From CAIKNB01 sp041658705 (GTDB lineage: Bacteria > Patescibacteriota > Patescibacteriia > 2-12-FULL-60-25), in contig JBAZZT010000016.1 in the NCBI GenBank assembly GCA_041658705.1, forward strand, positions 1 to 24,847: a DNA stretch of 24,847 bases, in the 5' to 3' direction. The translations under genes and the position numbers were made by a program. Positions 1 through 6,976 of the stretch are shown here, in pieces (position 1 is the stretch's first letter; every line of letters begins with the position of its first letter). The notes under the pieces were generated by a model. It worked only from the letters and a program-made list of their open reading frames with translations. It was not told the DNA's origin and did not search any database.

Positions 1-33
1 TGCTATACGCTGCAGGTATGTCTCTTGGTTCAT
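1..33 (-). CDS. possible 5' end of a gene leaving the window
   Basis: An ATG on the minus strand opens a frame that reads MNQETYLQRIA and runs off the left edge. Only 11 codons are visible and no Shine-Dalgarno site precedes it, so this is a guess. It lies upstream of the 137-bp repeat copy at 143-279 and points away from it. The same bases are also open on the plus strand, so chance cannot be excluded. Confidence 0.22.
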   Translation of the reverse strand, partial: MNQETYLQRIA

Positions 34-111
34 CTTGCGGTTGGCTTGACGCAAACCCCCGGACCCCCGCCTGATTGGCTAGAGGAGAGATAGGGATGGA
101 TTTCTCTCTGG

Positions 112-134
112 ATTACCCGGTTGGACCGGGTAAT
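112..134. repeat. short perfect hairpin, 10-bp arms
   Basis: ATTACCCGGT and ACCGGGTAAT flank a 3-nt loop, followed by GACAGG. The sequence resembles half of the CTGTCATCCCG element at 9688-9747. It lies in the gene-poor stretch 34-363, which otherwise holds only the 137-bp repeat and a terminator. Confidence 0.6.
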
Positions 135-142
135 GACAGGAT

Positions 143-279
143 GATGGAGGTCGAAGTCCTCGAGGTGGGGTCTGGGGCCGAGAGTTAAGCTAACCGCAAG
201 AACGCTTAACTATATACATGTAAGCGAATTCGAGGCCCCAGCGGTTTTTGCATACTTTTTGCCGCCAAAAAGTATGAGG
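143..279. repeat. 137-bp two-copy structured element, copy 1
   Basis: The second copy is at 21424-21560 and has the same length. The left flank (143-186) matches it with two differences and the right flank (222-279, 58 nt) matches exactly. The 35-nt core (187-221) is unrelated between copies. CTGGGGCC (172-179) in the left flank pairs with GGCCCCAG (234-241) in the right flank, closing the core as a loop. In this copy the core adds its own stem, AGTTAAGC with GCTTAACT. A second hairpin, ATACTTTTTG / CAAAAAGTAT, lies at 252-275. No reading frame is evident. It could be a structured RNA or a non-autonomous mobile element. Confidence 0.75.
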
Positions 280-311
280 TGCATTTGATTTACTCGTGTC
301 CGAACTGAAAA

Positions 312-343
312 GCGTAAAACAAAGCCCGCCTGGAAAAGGCGGG
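312..343 (-). terminator. intrinsic terminator after the 364-1226 gene pair
   Basis: Read on the minus strand, CCCGCC and GGCGGG form a stem followed by CTTTGTTTTACG. It lies 20 bases beyond the stop codon of the 364-765 gene, as expected for the end of that two-gene transcript. Confidence 0.65.
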
Positions 344-363
344 TGAGTGGCGCGGTCCGTCGT

Positions 364-765
364 TCAGACCCGCGGAGTCGGCCGGAGGACGTAGCCGATT
401 GCGGGGGAACCGTGATGGATGTATCCGTCGTTCATCTTCAGGTCGAACGTCCGGCGTCCCTGGACAAAGGCGCAACAGCTCGAACCGTCGCGCGAAAGAA
501 GGAATGAACAAGGAAGATCCGGGATGAGCGAGGAGTCGATCAGGATCGTGGGCAGGAGAGGGATGGGCCAGGTCGGGTCAGGCTCTTTCGAGATGATGGC
601 CCAAGCGACCGCCTTGTCTCTCACCAGACGCATGACGCCGTTGTGGATCTCTTCGTGCCTCAACTGAACTTTGCAGCCCGCGACCTCGACCTCGACGTAC
701 GAGTCATTCTTCGTGGCGAGTCTCAACTGCTTGAGGAGTTCTCGGAGTTTCTCCAGCTGATTCAT
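364..765 (-). CDS. hypothetical protein, second gene of a coupled pair
   Basis: A 133-residue protein that I do not recognise. Its start overlaps the stop of the upstream gene by one base (TAATG), so translation is probably coupled. It looks like a diverged relative of that neighbour: both have an N-terminal helix, a short strand region, a helix with AVAWAIIS here and AMAWAVVT there, then a DLP-containing strand region. A cysteine pair sits in the C-terminal half (SSCCAF). There is no signal peptide or membrane segment, so it should be cytoplasmic. A hairpin terminator follows directly. The similarity is by eye only, and no function is proposed. Confidence 0.75.
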   Translation of the reverse strand: MNQLEKLRELLKQLRLATKNDSYVEVEVAGCKVQLRHEEIHNGVMRLVRDKAVAWAIISKEPDPTWPIPLLPTILIDSSLIPDLPCSFLLSRDGSSCCAFVQGRRTFDLKMNDGYIHHGSPAIGYVLRPTPRV

Positions 766-1226
766 TATGCTCTCATCCTTTCCGCGGCCTGCGCTTCCGC
801 TTTGGTTTGATACAAAGCAAAGCTCACTTGCGGCTGTCCGCGCACGGCCTCATCTTGTAGGAGAAGCGTGAACTGTTCCCTCTTCAGATTGATCTTGCAG
901 CAGATGACTTGCTCGGCGCGCAGACTCAAGCTGCACTCGTTCGGCAGGTCGTCGAACAACAAGCAATCGACGACCAAGTCCTGGACGAGCGGGATGACCA
1001 AGCTCGGACCATGGAAGGTCCGACCGCTGAAATGCGTTTTCATCTGCGTGACCACGGCCCAAGCCATGGCGCAGCGCTCGAGTTCGCCCACGGCGGCCTC
1101 ACGCAGCGCGGAGCCTTTGACGGGCACCTGGTGCCCGAAGAATTCGATGGTGAGAGGCTGGTTCATGCCGATGGCAGCCCGCACGGCCGCGATGAAGCGC
1201 GTCCTCTCCAGAAGTTTTTCCGTCAT
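765..1226 (-). CDS. hypothetical protein, first gene of a coupled pair
   Basis: A 153-residue protein of unknown function. The ATG is preceded by a strong Shine-Dalgarno sequence (AAGGGGAG) and a promoter with a perfect TTGACA box. It shares the order of elements and the AMAWAVVT segment with the downstream 364-765 protein, suggesting tandem duplication. It has a Cys-Cys pair (VICCKINL) in the C-terminal third and an alanine/glutamate-rich tail, with no membrane segment. The gene is divergent from prmC, and the two promoters abut. The clear ribosome binding site and the coupled partner support a real gene. Confidence 0.8.
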   Translation of the reverse strand: MTEKLLERTRFIAAVRAAIGMNQPLTIEFFGHQVPVKGSALREAAVGELERCAMAWAVVTQMKTHFSGRTFHGPSLVIPLVQDLVVDCLLFDDLPNECSLSLRAEQVICCKINLKREQFTLLLQDEAVRGQPQVSFALYQTKAEAQAAERMRA

Positions 1227-1255
1227 AACACTCCCCTTTTCGAAAGTACGCGGAT

Positions 1256-1284
1256 ATCTAATTACACTTAAAATGATGTGTCAA
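1256..1284 (-). promoter_or_regulatory. promoter for the 765-1226 / 364-765 pair
   Basis: Minus strand: TTGACA at 1279-1284, a 17-bp spacer, then TTAGAT at 1256-1261. The transcript would have a leader of about 23 nt containing AAGGGGAG. Its -35 box lies only 3 bp from the candidate -35 box of prmC on the other strand. Confidence 0.5.
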
Positions 1285-1287
1285 TGG

Positions 1288-1316
1288 ATGAAAATCCGCG
1301 TGCGACGTGCTAGCCT
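1288..1316 (+). promoter_or_regulatory. candidate leaderless promoter of prmC
   Basis: ATGAAA at 1288-1293, 17 bp, then an extended -10 TGC-TAGCCT ending at 1316. Only 6 nt separate the -10 box from the ATG at 1323, and there is no Shine-Dalgarno site, so transcription would begin at or next to the start codon. Confidence 0.4.
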
Positions 1317-1322
1317 ATCGGC

Positions 1323-2213
1323 ATGACCATCGATATTGCGCTCACCCGGGCAAACCGCGAATTGCCCGAACAAAAAAATACGTGCTCCGCGCTGGACTCA
1401 AGACGGCTTGAGGCTGAAATCCTCTTGGCATATGCGCTGAAACGCGACCGCATCTGGATCATGGCGAACCCTGGCTACCGTCTACCCTCTACCGTCTACC
1501 GTCTTTTCCTTCAGCTTATTTCCCGCCGCCGCAAACACGAACCCATCGCCTACATCCTGGGTGAAAAAGAATTCTACGGCCGCAGCTTCAAAGTCACGCG
1601 CGACGTCTTGATCCCCAGACCAGAGACCGAGCTGCTGGTCGATTTGATAAAAGCCTCCGATGGTAAACCGTTTATCTGGGATGTGGGAACTGGCTCCGGC
1701 GCGCTGGCCGTGACGCTGGCCAAAGAAATTCCCGGTTCGCCGATACTGGCTACCGATATTTCGCCCGCAGCCCTCAAGGTCGCCCGAAAAAATGCGCGCT
1801 TACTGGCAGGCAAAAAAATCCGTTTCCTCAAAGCTTCGCTCTTGGACTCGCGCGTGAAAAAAATCCTGACCCAAGCCGCAAAAAAGTTTCCCACGCTAGT
1901 CGTCGCGGCCAACCTCCCTTACCTTCCGATCTCGGACAAAACGAAACTCGAACCTGACGTTACGAAATATGAACCCAACGTCGCGCTTTTTTCCGGCGCC
2001 GACGGACTGGAACTTATAACTCGATTTTTGAACCATCTCGCCATCGAGCGCCGTCATCTAGGTTTCAAGCGCGTCACTATCTATCTCGAATTCGACCCGC
2101 CGCAAGCCAAAAAAATCTTGAAGCTGGCCAAAACGCTTTTCCCGCGGGCGGAAATCCGCATCCACAAAGATCTAGCCAAAAGAAATCGCGTCTTGGAAAT
2201 CTCAACTTCCTAA
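1323..2213 (+). CDS. prmC: peptide chain release factor N5-glutamine methyltransferase
   Basis: The 296-residue protein matches PrmC (HemK), which uses S-adenosylmethionine to methylate the GGQ glutamine of release factors. Visible marks are a helical N-terminal domain, EPIAYILG (73-80) and LIPRPETE (96-103) at the domain joint, the SAM-binding DVGTGSG (120-126), and NLPY at 197-200 in place of the usual NPPY; the asparagine is kept. Residues about 51-60 are encoded by a copy of the TACCGTCTAC intergenic repeat, inserted in frame in a surface linker. The ATG lacks a Shine-Dalgarno site and sits 6 nt after a -10-like box. The usual partner prfA is not in the window. Confident call. Confidence 0.93.
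   Translation: MTIDIALTRANRELPEQKNTCSALDSRRLEAEILLAYALKRDRIWIMANPGYRLPSTVYRLFLQLISRRRKHEPIAYILGEKEFYGRSFKVTRDVLIPRPETELLVDLIKASDGKPFIWDVGTGSGALAVTLAKEIPGSPILATDISPAALKVARKNARLLAGKKIRFLKASLLDSRVKKILTQAAKKFPTLVVAANLPYLPISDKTKLEPDVTKYEPNVALFSGADGLELITRFLNHLAIERRHLGFKRVTIYLEFDPPQAKKILKLAKTLFPRAEIRIHKDLAKRNRVLEISTS
1473..1505. repeat. TACCGTCTAC-type repeat inside prmC
   Basis: About 33 bases of prmC consist of repeated TACC/GTCTACC words. The reverse complement (TAGACGGTAG words) recurs between genes at 6042-6069, 9644-9680, 16444-16461, 18773-18790 and 24411-24428. Here it is in frame and read as GYRLPSTVYR. Confidence 0.7.
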
Positions 2214-2240
2214 AAAAAGAACAAGGAACCGAGCGGTTCC
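2212..2240 (-). terminator. intrinsic terminator of the 2291-2668 gene
   Basis: On the minus strand GGAACC-GCTC-GGTTCC is followed by TTGTTCTTTTTTT. It overlaps the stop codon of the convergent prmC. Confidence 0.6.
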
Positions 2241-2252
2241 CTGCATGGGAGT

Positions 2253-2281
2253 GTAGGGGCGACCCAGCGGGTCGCCCCTAC
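2253..2281. repeat. GTAGGGGCG repeat, perfect 13-bp arms
   Basis: GTAGGGGCGACCC and its exact complement flank a 3-nt loop. It is one of at least eight members of this family in the window, here between convergent genes. Confidence 0.8.
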
Positions 2282-2290
2282 GAATTCAGG

Positions 2291-2668
2291 TTAAAAAATT
2301 TCGCGGTCTAAGCGTAGGAATTCCCTTGCTTTTTCGCCGATGACCGGAGCGAGTCGTGGATCGTCCATGGACGCCCTCAAATCTTTTTCCTCGAGGCTGA
2401 CGCGCACACCGGAATAGCGATAGCCTGATTCCGACATGGCTTTCAGGTCTTTGATCAGATAGAAACCCGTAAACCACCATTTCATGAACCGACGATGGTA
2501 CCAAAGATCAATCATTGAAGAAATGAACCAGAGCAGCGGGGCCGATCCCACAAAAATCAAGCCGGTGAAGAGAGCCCAATCTCCCGACAACGCGGAAATC
2601 ATCAGCAAAAAGAATACTACGATACAGACGGCCAGGGACATGCATACCATAAACAAATCCCTTTTCAT
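2291..2668 (-). CDS. small two-helix membrane protein, unknown function
   Basis: A 125-residue protein with two adjacent transmembrane helices (about residues 5-25 and 31-53) followed by a soluble, charged C-terminal half (SLEEKDLRASMDD, EKAREFLRL). I chose the ATG at 2668 because AAAGGAAG precedes it by 4 nt; an in-frame TTG five codons earlier would bury that site. The hairpin orientation suggests both ends and the tail are in the cytoplasm, but this is not certain. It has its own TTGACA box and terminator, so it is probably monocistronic. I recognise no family. Confidence 0.75.
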   Translation of the reverse strand: MKRDLFMVCMSLAVCIVVFFLLMISALSGDWALFTGLIFVGSAPLLWFISSMIDLWYHRRFMKWWFTGFYLIKDLKAMSESGYRYSGVRVSLEEKDLRASMDDPRLAPVIGEKAREFLRLDREIF

Positions 2669-2694
2669 CAGTCTTCCTTTCAAAAGCCCTGACC

Positions 2695-2724
2695 TAATTA
2701 CAGCCTAACGCCCAAAAATGTCAA
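2695..2724 (-). promoter_or_regulatory. candidate promoter of the 2291-2668 gene
   Basis: Minus strand TTGACA at 2719-2724, then TAATTA at 2695-2700 after 18 bp. The -35 box is perfect and the -10 box is poor. The leader would contain the AAAGGAAG ribosome binding site. Confidence 0.35.
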
Positions 2725-2787
2725 GCCTCAAAATCCACCAAGACTTAGCGAGGTGAAAACGAGTCATTGAAATCGATTCGGATGGAA

Positions 2788-3393
2788 TCAGTTGGCGCTG
2801 ACCAAATCTTTCCAAAAAAGTCCGAGTTCAGAGCCCATTCTTTTCTCTTCCAATTCTTCACACTCCAGCCGGTACCACTCCTGGCTGGATTCATAATTTT
2901 CCAGCACGTCTTCTTCAAGACCCCTATCTGATGACAGGCTCTGCAGGTATTCAAAGGCTTGATTTTCGTAATCGCTCTCCATGGCTCCCGGCAGCTTAGA
3001 CTGCACGAATTTTTTCAGCCCATCCCAATCGACCCCGAGATTATCCTGAATCCCGTCCAGATTCGTGTAGACGATTTTTGCGCTGCCGGAATCGAGTTCG
3101 TTGTAATGTTCATATCCCAACGTTTCCAATTTATCCAGACCCTTCGCTTTGACTCCTAAATTACGCGATAGCGCAATTTCCATCTCGGGAATCAAGCCCT
3201 CGCCAGAAAAAATCAGATAGGTCCAACCTTTCATTTCCGCGATGGCTAAATAATTCGGGTCGTCTGATCCGTAGCCGTCTTCACGCGAGGCTTTTTCCAA
3301 ACTCCCTCCGTGCTGCGTCAAATATTCTTTCAACGCGCCCAGGGTCTTTTCCTTATTCTCGTTTATCACCAGAGCCGAATAACGATAACTCAT
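2788..3393 (-). CDS. acidic hypothetical protein downstream of murA
   Basis: A 201-residue, strongly acidic soluble protein. It opens MSYRYSALVINENKEKT and its last 60 residues are rich in Glu and Asp (LEEDVLENYES, ECEELEEKR). It has no membrane segment and no motif that I recognise. The start lies 5 nt after the murA stop in the same orientation, so it should be co-transcribed with murA. Only a weak ribosome binding site is visible, consistent with coupling. A structural or binding role is as likely as an enzyme, and no function is proposed. Confidence 0.75.
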   Translation of the reverse strand: MSYRYSALVINENKEKTLGALKEYLTQHGGSLEKASREDGYGSDDPNYLAIAEMKGWTYLIFSGEGLIPEMEIALSRNLGVKAKGLDKLETLGYEHYNELDSGSAKIVYTNLDGIQDNLGVDWDGLKKFVQSKLPGAMESDYENQAFEYLQSLSSDRGLEEDVLENYESSQEWYRLECEELEEKRMGSELGLFWKDLVSAN

Positions 3394-3398
3394 ATGTT

Positions 3399-4739
3399 CT
3401 ATTTCAGATTAATTTTCGCTCCCAACTTCTCCAATTTACCGATGATATTTTCGTAACCGCGCTCGATGATCTCGACGCCGCTGATCTTGGATGTGCCTTG
3501 GGCGATGAGCGCGGCGATGAGATAGGAAAAACCGGCGCGCAAATCCGGGATCTTGATGTCCGCGGCGTGGAGCGGCGTGGGTCCGACGATGACTGCGCTG
3601 TGGCGATAATCGCGATTCACGTAACGGCACGGTTTGGCGCCCAGGCATTCTTTGTGCAACTGGATGTTGGCGCCCATCTGACGCAAAGCGTCGGTGTAGC
3701 CGAAGCGATTCTCATACACCGTCTCGTGCACGATCGACACGCCGTCGGCTTGGGTCAAAAGCATCACGAAGGGCTGTTGCCAATCGGTCATGAATCCAGG
3801 ATGTACGTCGGTCTCGAGCGCGATGGGTTTGATGTCTTTGGCTCCCATGAAGCGGATGCCGCCTTGTTTGACTTCATACGGCACGCCGACTTTGCGCATG
3901 GCGTTCAAGAAAGACAAAAGCGAACCTTGCCGCGCGTCCTCGATGAAGATGTCGCCGCCGGTGAGCGCCGCGGCCACTGCGAAAGACGCGGCTTCGATGC
4001 GATCCGGCACCACGCGATGCGTCGCGCCGCTCAATTTTTCCACGCCTTCGATGATCCAAGTGCGGTTCACGTCCAAGTCTATGATCGCGCCCATGGACTG
4101 GAGCAGCATGGCCAAGTCCTTGATCTCCGGTTCGATGGCCGCATTCTTGATCACCGTGGTCCCTTGAGCCAGCACGGCGGCGAGCATGACATTTTCTGTC
4201 GCACCGACCGAGGGGAAAGGCAGCTCGATGACCGCGCCTTTAAGTCCTTTGGTGCGCGCCGTATAGGTGTGCTCTTCGCACGAAATCACGGCTCCCATCT
4301 TTTGCAACGCTTCGATATGAAAATCCACCGAACGTCCGCCGATGCTGCAACCGCCGAGCGCCGGGATGACTGCTTCGCCGAAGCGGTGGAGCAAGGGTCC
4401 CAAGAGTAAAATTGGGATGCGATTTTTTCCGCTGAACGCTTCCGAAACTTTGGCGCTGCTCAAACCGCTGCCATCGACGGTCACCTTGTCGCCGTCGCGT
4501 TTGATTTTGGCGCCGACGGCCTCAAGCATCTCGATGGTCACGGCCACGTCGCCGATTTCCGGTACGTTCTCCAGCACCACCGGTTCTTCGGCCAAAAGAG
4601 CGGCCACCAATTCTTTGGTCGCCGCGTTCTTGGCTCCCGCGACTTTGATGCTGCCGACGAGGGGCACTCCGCCCTGCACCGCATAAGCGCGTTCAGCCGG
4701 GTCGGTAGCCGCGAGTTTAGTCTTGGTTTGGGTGGCCAT
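3399..4739 (-). CDS. murA: UDP-N-acetylglucosamine 1-carboxyvinyltransferase
   Basis: MurA transfers enolpyruvate from PEP to UDP-GlcNAc, the first committed step of peptidoglycan precursor synthesis in the cytoplasm. The 446-residue protein shows GAKNAATKE near the N terminus (35-43), the active-site loop GGCSIGGRSVD with the reactive cysteine at 131, and HPGFMTDWQ with the catalytic aspartate at 319. The family usually has RPVD in the loop; here it is RSVD. Because the cysteine is present, the fosfomycin-resistant Cys-to-Asp variant is not. The N terminus carries about 20 extra residues before the first strand. A promoter whose -35 box lies in a repeat edge drives it, and the 2788-3393 gene follows. 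Confidence 0.95.
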   Translation of the reverse strand: MATQTKTKLAATDPAERAYAVQGGVPLVGSIKVAGAKNAATKELVAALLAEEPVVLENVPEIGDVAVTIEMLEAVGAKIKRDGDKVTVDGSGLSSAKVSEAFSGKNRIPILLLGPLLHRFGEAVIPALGGCSIGGRSVDFHIEALQKMGAVISCEEHTYTARTKGLKGAVIELPFPSVGATENVMLAAVLAQGTTVIKNAAIEPEIKDLAMLLQSMGAIIDLDVNRTWIIEGVEKLSGATHRVVPDRIEAASFAVAAALTGGDIFIEDARQGSLLSFLNAMRKVGVPYEVKQGGIRFMGAKDIKPIALETDVHPGFMTDWQQPFVMLLTQADGVSIVHETVYENRFGYTDALRQMGANIQLHKECLGAKPCRYVNRDYRHSAVIVGPTPLHAADIKIPDLRAGFSYLIAALIAQGTSKISGVEIIERGYENIIGKLEKLGAKINLK

Positions 4740-4771
4740 ATTCGGAAAGCAGTTTAACCTGCTGGGAATGG

Positions 4772-4800
4772 ATTATGCAAAAACAATACCCTAATGTCAT
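4772..4800 (-). promoter_or_regulatory. murA promoter with repeat-derived -35 box
   Basis: Minus strand ATGACA at 4795-4800, exactly 17 bp, then CATAAT at 4772-4777; each box matches consensus at five of six positions. The ATGACA is the terminal bases of the inverted repeat at 4795-4890. The leader to the murA ATG would be about 26 nt. Confidence 0.6.
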
Positions 4801-4890
4801 CCTGAGCGAAGCGCTAGCGCAGCCGAAGGACCTTTATCAGTCACGGTACGAACGAAGTAATAAGGGTCCTTCGACAAGCTCAGGATGACA
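4795..4890. repeat. TGTCATCCTGAGC inverted repeat
   Basis: The ends TGTCATCCTGAGC and GCTCAGGATGACA are exact complements; inner segments with GAAGGACC and GGTCCTTC also pair. Related copies occur at 6072-6190, 12050-12124, 17243-17271 (half) and 24661-24752. It lies between murA and the DUF3048 gene. Confidence 0.85.
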
Positions 4891-4895
4891 ATGGG

Positions 4896-6041
4896 TCATC
4901 TCGTCGAACTGGCCGAAGCATCGTTCACGCTGCCAGTAGTCGAGGTATCGGTCATCTTGCCCTGCGTGAATTCGATCCAAGTCGTGCCGCGATTCAAGAG
5001 TACGTCGGAACCATCCACGCCTTCGAACCTGAAATTCTCGCCGGCCGTGCGTTTCCAGATGGCGGAAAGTTTTTTGCCGTCGCGATAGACCGTGGCTTTG
5101 CCTTTGCCCGTGGTGCGCAACTTGAGACGACCCACGGCGTCATATGCGCTCCACTCCGTCTCGACCACGATGACGTTGCGCGCCAGGACCAGCGTGCCGT
5201 CAGCATCCTTTTGCGCCGCGCCGGCGAGCCAGCGCACATAATCATCCGCGGTGCGATCGAACTTCCAACTGACTCCGTAAGCGCCGCCGTAAGCGATGCT
5301 TGGTCCGTTGTCGCTCCCCCGCTTGGTGCCGGAGGTAGTTTCGGTCGGATCGTCTGCCTTGTATTTCCAGGCTTGGATTTTGCCGACCTTCCATTCGTTG
5401 GCCGTCTGCGCCGAACTCAACAAGTCGCTGCGAGTGTAGACGTTGTGCGGCGCGCTGCGTTTGGCCGAGCGCCAAAAATATTTTCCGTTCCAAAATTCGT
5501 TCAAGTCACGGAAACTTTTAAGGCCTTTGATCTTATCCAGCGCTTCCGGACTTCCGCCCACATGCGCATACGCGGCGTTCAACCCATCGGCCAAATCGAC
5601 ATAATAGGCCCGCGCGCTGCGCACCGGTCCAATCTGCTCGACGGTCGTGGTCGCGTCGAAAACGGTCAGGTAGCGCGTGACGCCGCCCTCGACCGGCAAT
5701 TCAAACACGAGATTGGCTTTGGACAAACCGGAGACCGGACGCGCTTCGGGCAAATTCTCGACCATCACGGCATAGGCTTGCAGATTGGCGTCGCTGGGCG
5801 AAACCAAAACGCCGTCAAGCGAGCGCGAGACTAAATCCGCTTGCGACGACGTGCTTGACGCGACCTCGGATTTTTTCGGCACCGCCGGTGTCTTGCGTCC
5901 TGTGCCGGAAACCGCGAAGACGACCAACGCGGCGCTGGCGAAAAAAATCAAAACGGCCCCGAACGCCAACACGGGCCAGGACCGTTTTACGAATGTCTCG
6001 AAATCAATCTTTATTTTTCGCGGAACATTATGATGGACCAT
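4896..6041 (-). CDS. DUF3048 (YerB-like) membrane-anchored protein
   Basis: About 381 residues. A cytoplasmic start is followed by one transmembrane helix (about residues 22-44), a Ser/Thr-rich linker, then a DUF3048-type domain: YAVMVENLPEARPVSGL, the RYLTVFD strand, GPVRSARAYYVDLADG and YAHVGGSPEAL. A C-terminal part with VYRDGKK, AGENFRFEG and GTTWIEF corresponds to the second half of the family. Members are extracytoplasmic; their biochemical role is unknown. There is no lipobox cysteine, so it is anchored by the helix rather than by lipid. The frame also opens at 6077 inside a repeat; I prefer 6041, where the repeat-derived codons end. It lies between murA and rplY. Confidence 0.85.
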   Translation of the reverse strand: MVHHNVPRKIKIDFETFVKRSWPVLAFGAVLIFFASAALVVFAVSGTGRKTPAVPKKSEVASSTSSQADLVSRSLDGVLVSPSDANLQAYAVMVENLPEARPVSGLSKANLVFELPVEGGVTRYLTVFDATTTVEQIGPVRSARAYYVDLADGLNAAYAHVGGSPEALDKIKGLKSFRDLNEFWNGKYFWRSAKRSAPHNVYTRSDLLSSAQTANEWKVGKIQAWKYKADDPTETTSGTKRGSDNGPSIAYGGAYGVSWKFDRTADDYVRWLAGAAQKDADGTLVLARNVIVVETEWSAYDAVGRLKLRTTGKGKATVYRDGKKLSAIWKRTAGENFRFEGVDGSDVLLNRGTTWIEFTQGKMTDTSTTGSVNDASASSTR

Positions 6042-6071
6042 AAGTAGACGGTAGAAAGTAGCCAGACGCAC

Positions 6072-6190
6072 TGTCATCCTGAGCTTGTCGAAGGACCTTT
6101 ATCAGCCATCGGTCCAGACAACGCTTATTCGGTTCAGATCAACGCTTATAAAGGTCCTTCGACTGCGCTGCTGCTCCGCTCAGGATGACA
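6072..6190. repeat. TGTCATCCTGAGC inverted repeat
   Basis: A full-length member, about 119 bp, with TGTCATCCTGAGC and GCTCAGGATGACA ends. Inner AAGGACCTTTAT pairs with ATAAAGGTCCTT. It separates rplY from the DUF3048 gene. Confidence 0.85.
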
Positions 6191-6217
6191 AAATAGGTTC
6201 GGCAGCGGTAAGTGACC

Positions 6218-6916
6218 TTACGACTTGCCGGCGGCTCCGCCCTTGGCTTCACCCTCTTCCGCCAGCTTGGCCGCTTCATCGGCCGCCTTCTTGTCTTCCG
6301 CTTCGGTCTTGATGGCGCTTACGTCGTGCTGCTCGCCCTCTTCCATTTTCTTCAGTTGCTCTTCAGTCAACGGCGCAGCCACCGAGGCCACGATTTCATT
6401 TGCGTCATTCAACACCTCGACACCAGCCGGGATCTTGAGGCTGCCGATGGTGATTGTATCATCGAAGGTCTTCAGACTGGAAATGTCGACTTCAATCTCG
6501 TGCGGCAAATCGGCCGGCAGACACTTGATCTTGATTTCGTCCAGGCTCTGCACCAGCGTACCGGCCAAGCCTTTGACGGCGATGGACTCGCCCACGATCT
6601 TGAGCGGCACTTCGGTCTGCAGCTCTTCCTGCATGTTGATCTGATGGAAATCCACGTGATCCGGAATCATGGAAACGGGGTTGACTTGCACGTCTTTGAT
6701 CAGCACCTTCACCGGCTCGCCTGCCACGTCCAAATCGATGAGTGACGACATGCCGGCCGTACTCAAAATCTTGCGGAATTCTCGTCCGTTCACCTGGATA
6801 TTTCGTGCTTCGACACCGCGGCCGTAGACTACAGCCGGAAGATCACCGGCTTTAAGCAGGGTTTTGGCGCGGCGGCCCAGCGCGTTCCGGATCATCGCTT
6901 TCAATGCGTAAGACAT
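6218..6916 (-). CDS. rplY: 50S ribosomal protein bL25, CTC form
   Basis: The 232-residue protein is the long (general stress CTC/TL5) form of bL25, which binds 5S rRNA in the large subunit. The N-terminal 5S-binding domain shows GRRAKTLLKAG and LPAVVYGRG, then VLIKDVQVNP and DHVDFHQIN. The second beta domain has VPLKIVGES, KIKCLPADLPHEIEVDIS and the closing EIVASVAAP. A Lys/Glu/Ala-rich tail of about 45 residues follows, common in long members. The ATG has no clear Shine-Dalgarno site but lies about 24 nt after a strong promoter. The gene is next to a zinc-ribbon gene whose 3' end contains that promoter. Confidence 0.93.
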   Translation of the reverse strand: MSYALKAMIRNALGRRAKTLLKAGDLPAVVYGRGVEARNIQVNGREFRKILSTAGMSSLIDLDVAGEPVKVLIKDVQVNPVSMIPDHVDFHQINMQEELQTEVPLKIVGESIAVKGLAGTLVQSLDEIKIKCLPADLPHEIEVDISSLKTFDDTITIGSLKIPAGVEVLNDANEIVASVAAPLTEEQLKKMEEGEQHDVSAIKTEAEDKKAADEAAKLAEEGEAKGGAAGKS

Positions 6917-6947
6917 AACTTAAAATTCAGTCCGAATTAGTGGCGGA

Positions 6948-6976
6948 AGTGTACGTTTTTCAGGCTTTTTTGTCAA
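6948..6976 (-). promoter_or_regulatory. rplY promoter inside the end of the upstream gene
   Basis: Minus strand TTGACA at 6971-6976, 17 bp, then TACACT at 6948-6953. The -35 box lies within the last codons of the 6960-7292 gene. It is one of the best consensus promoters in the window. Confidence 0.7.

Noticed and set aside
184..210. GTTAAGC and GCTTAAC resemble integron attC core sites
   Set aside because: The order is GTTRRRY then RYYYAAC, the reverse of attC, and copy 2 keeps only one heptamer. No integrase is present.
143..279. Retron, CRISPR or bridge-RNA assignment for the 137-bp element
   Set aside because: No reverse transcriptase, cas gene, or IS110/IS605 transposase is in the window, and only two copies are visible; kept as an unexplained element.
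3498..4409. 303-codon open frame opposite murA
   Set aside because: It is the antisense shadow of a certain murA; the His/Asp-rich composition is typical of frames opposite GC-rich genes.
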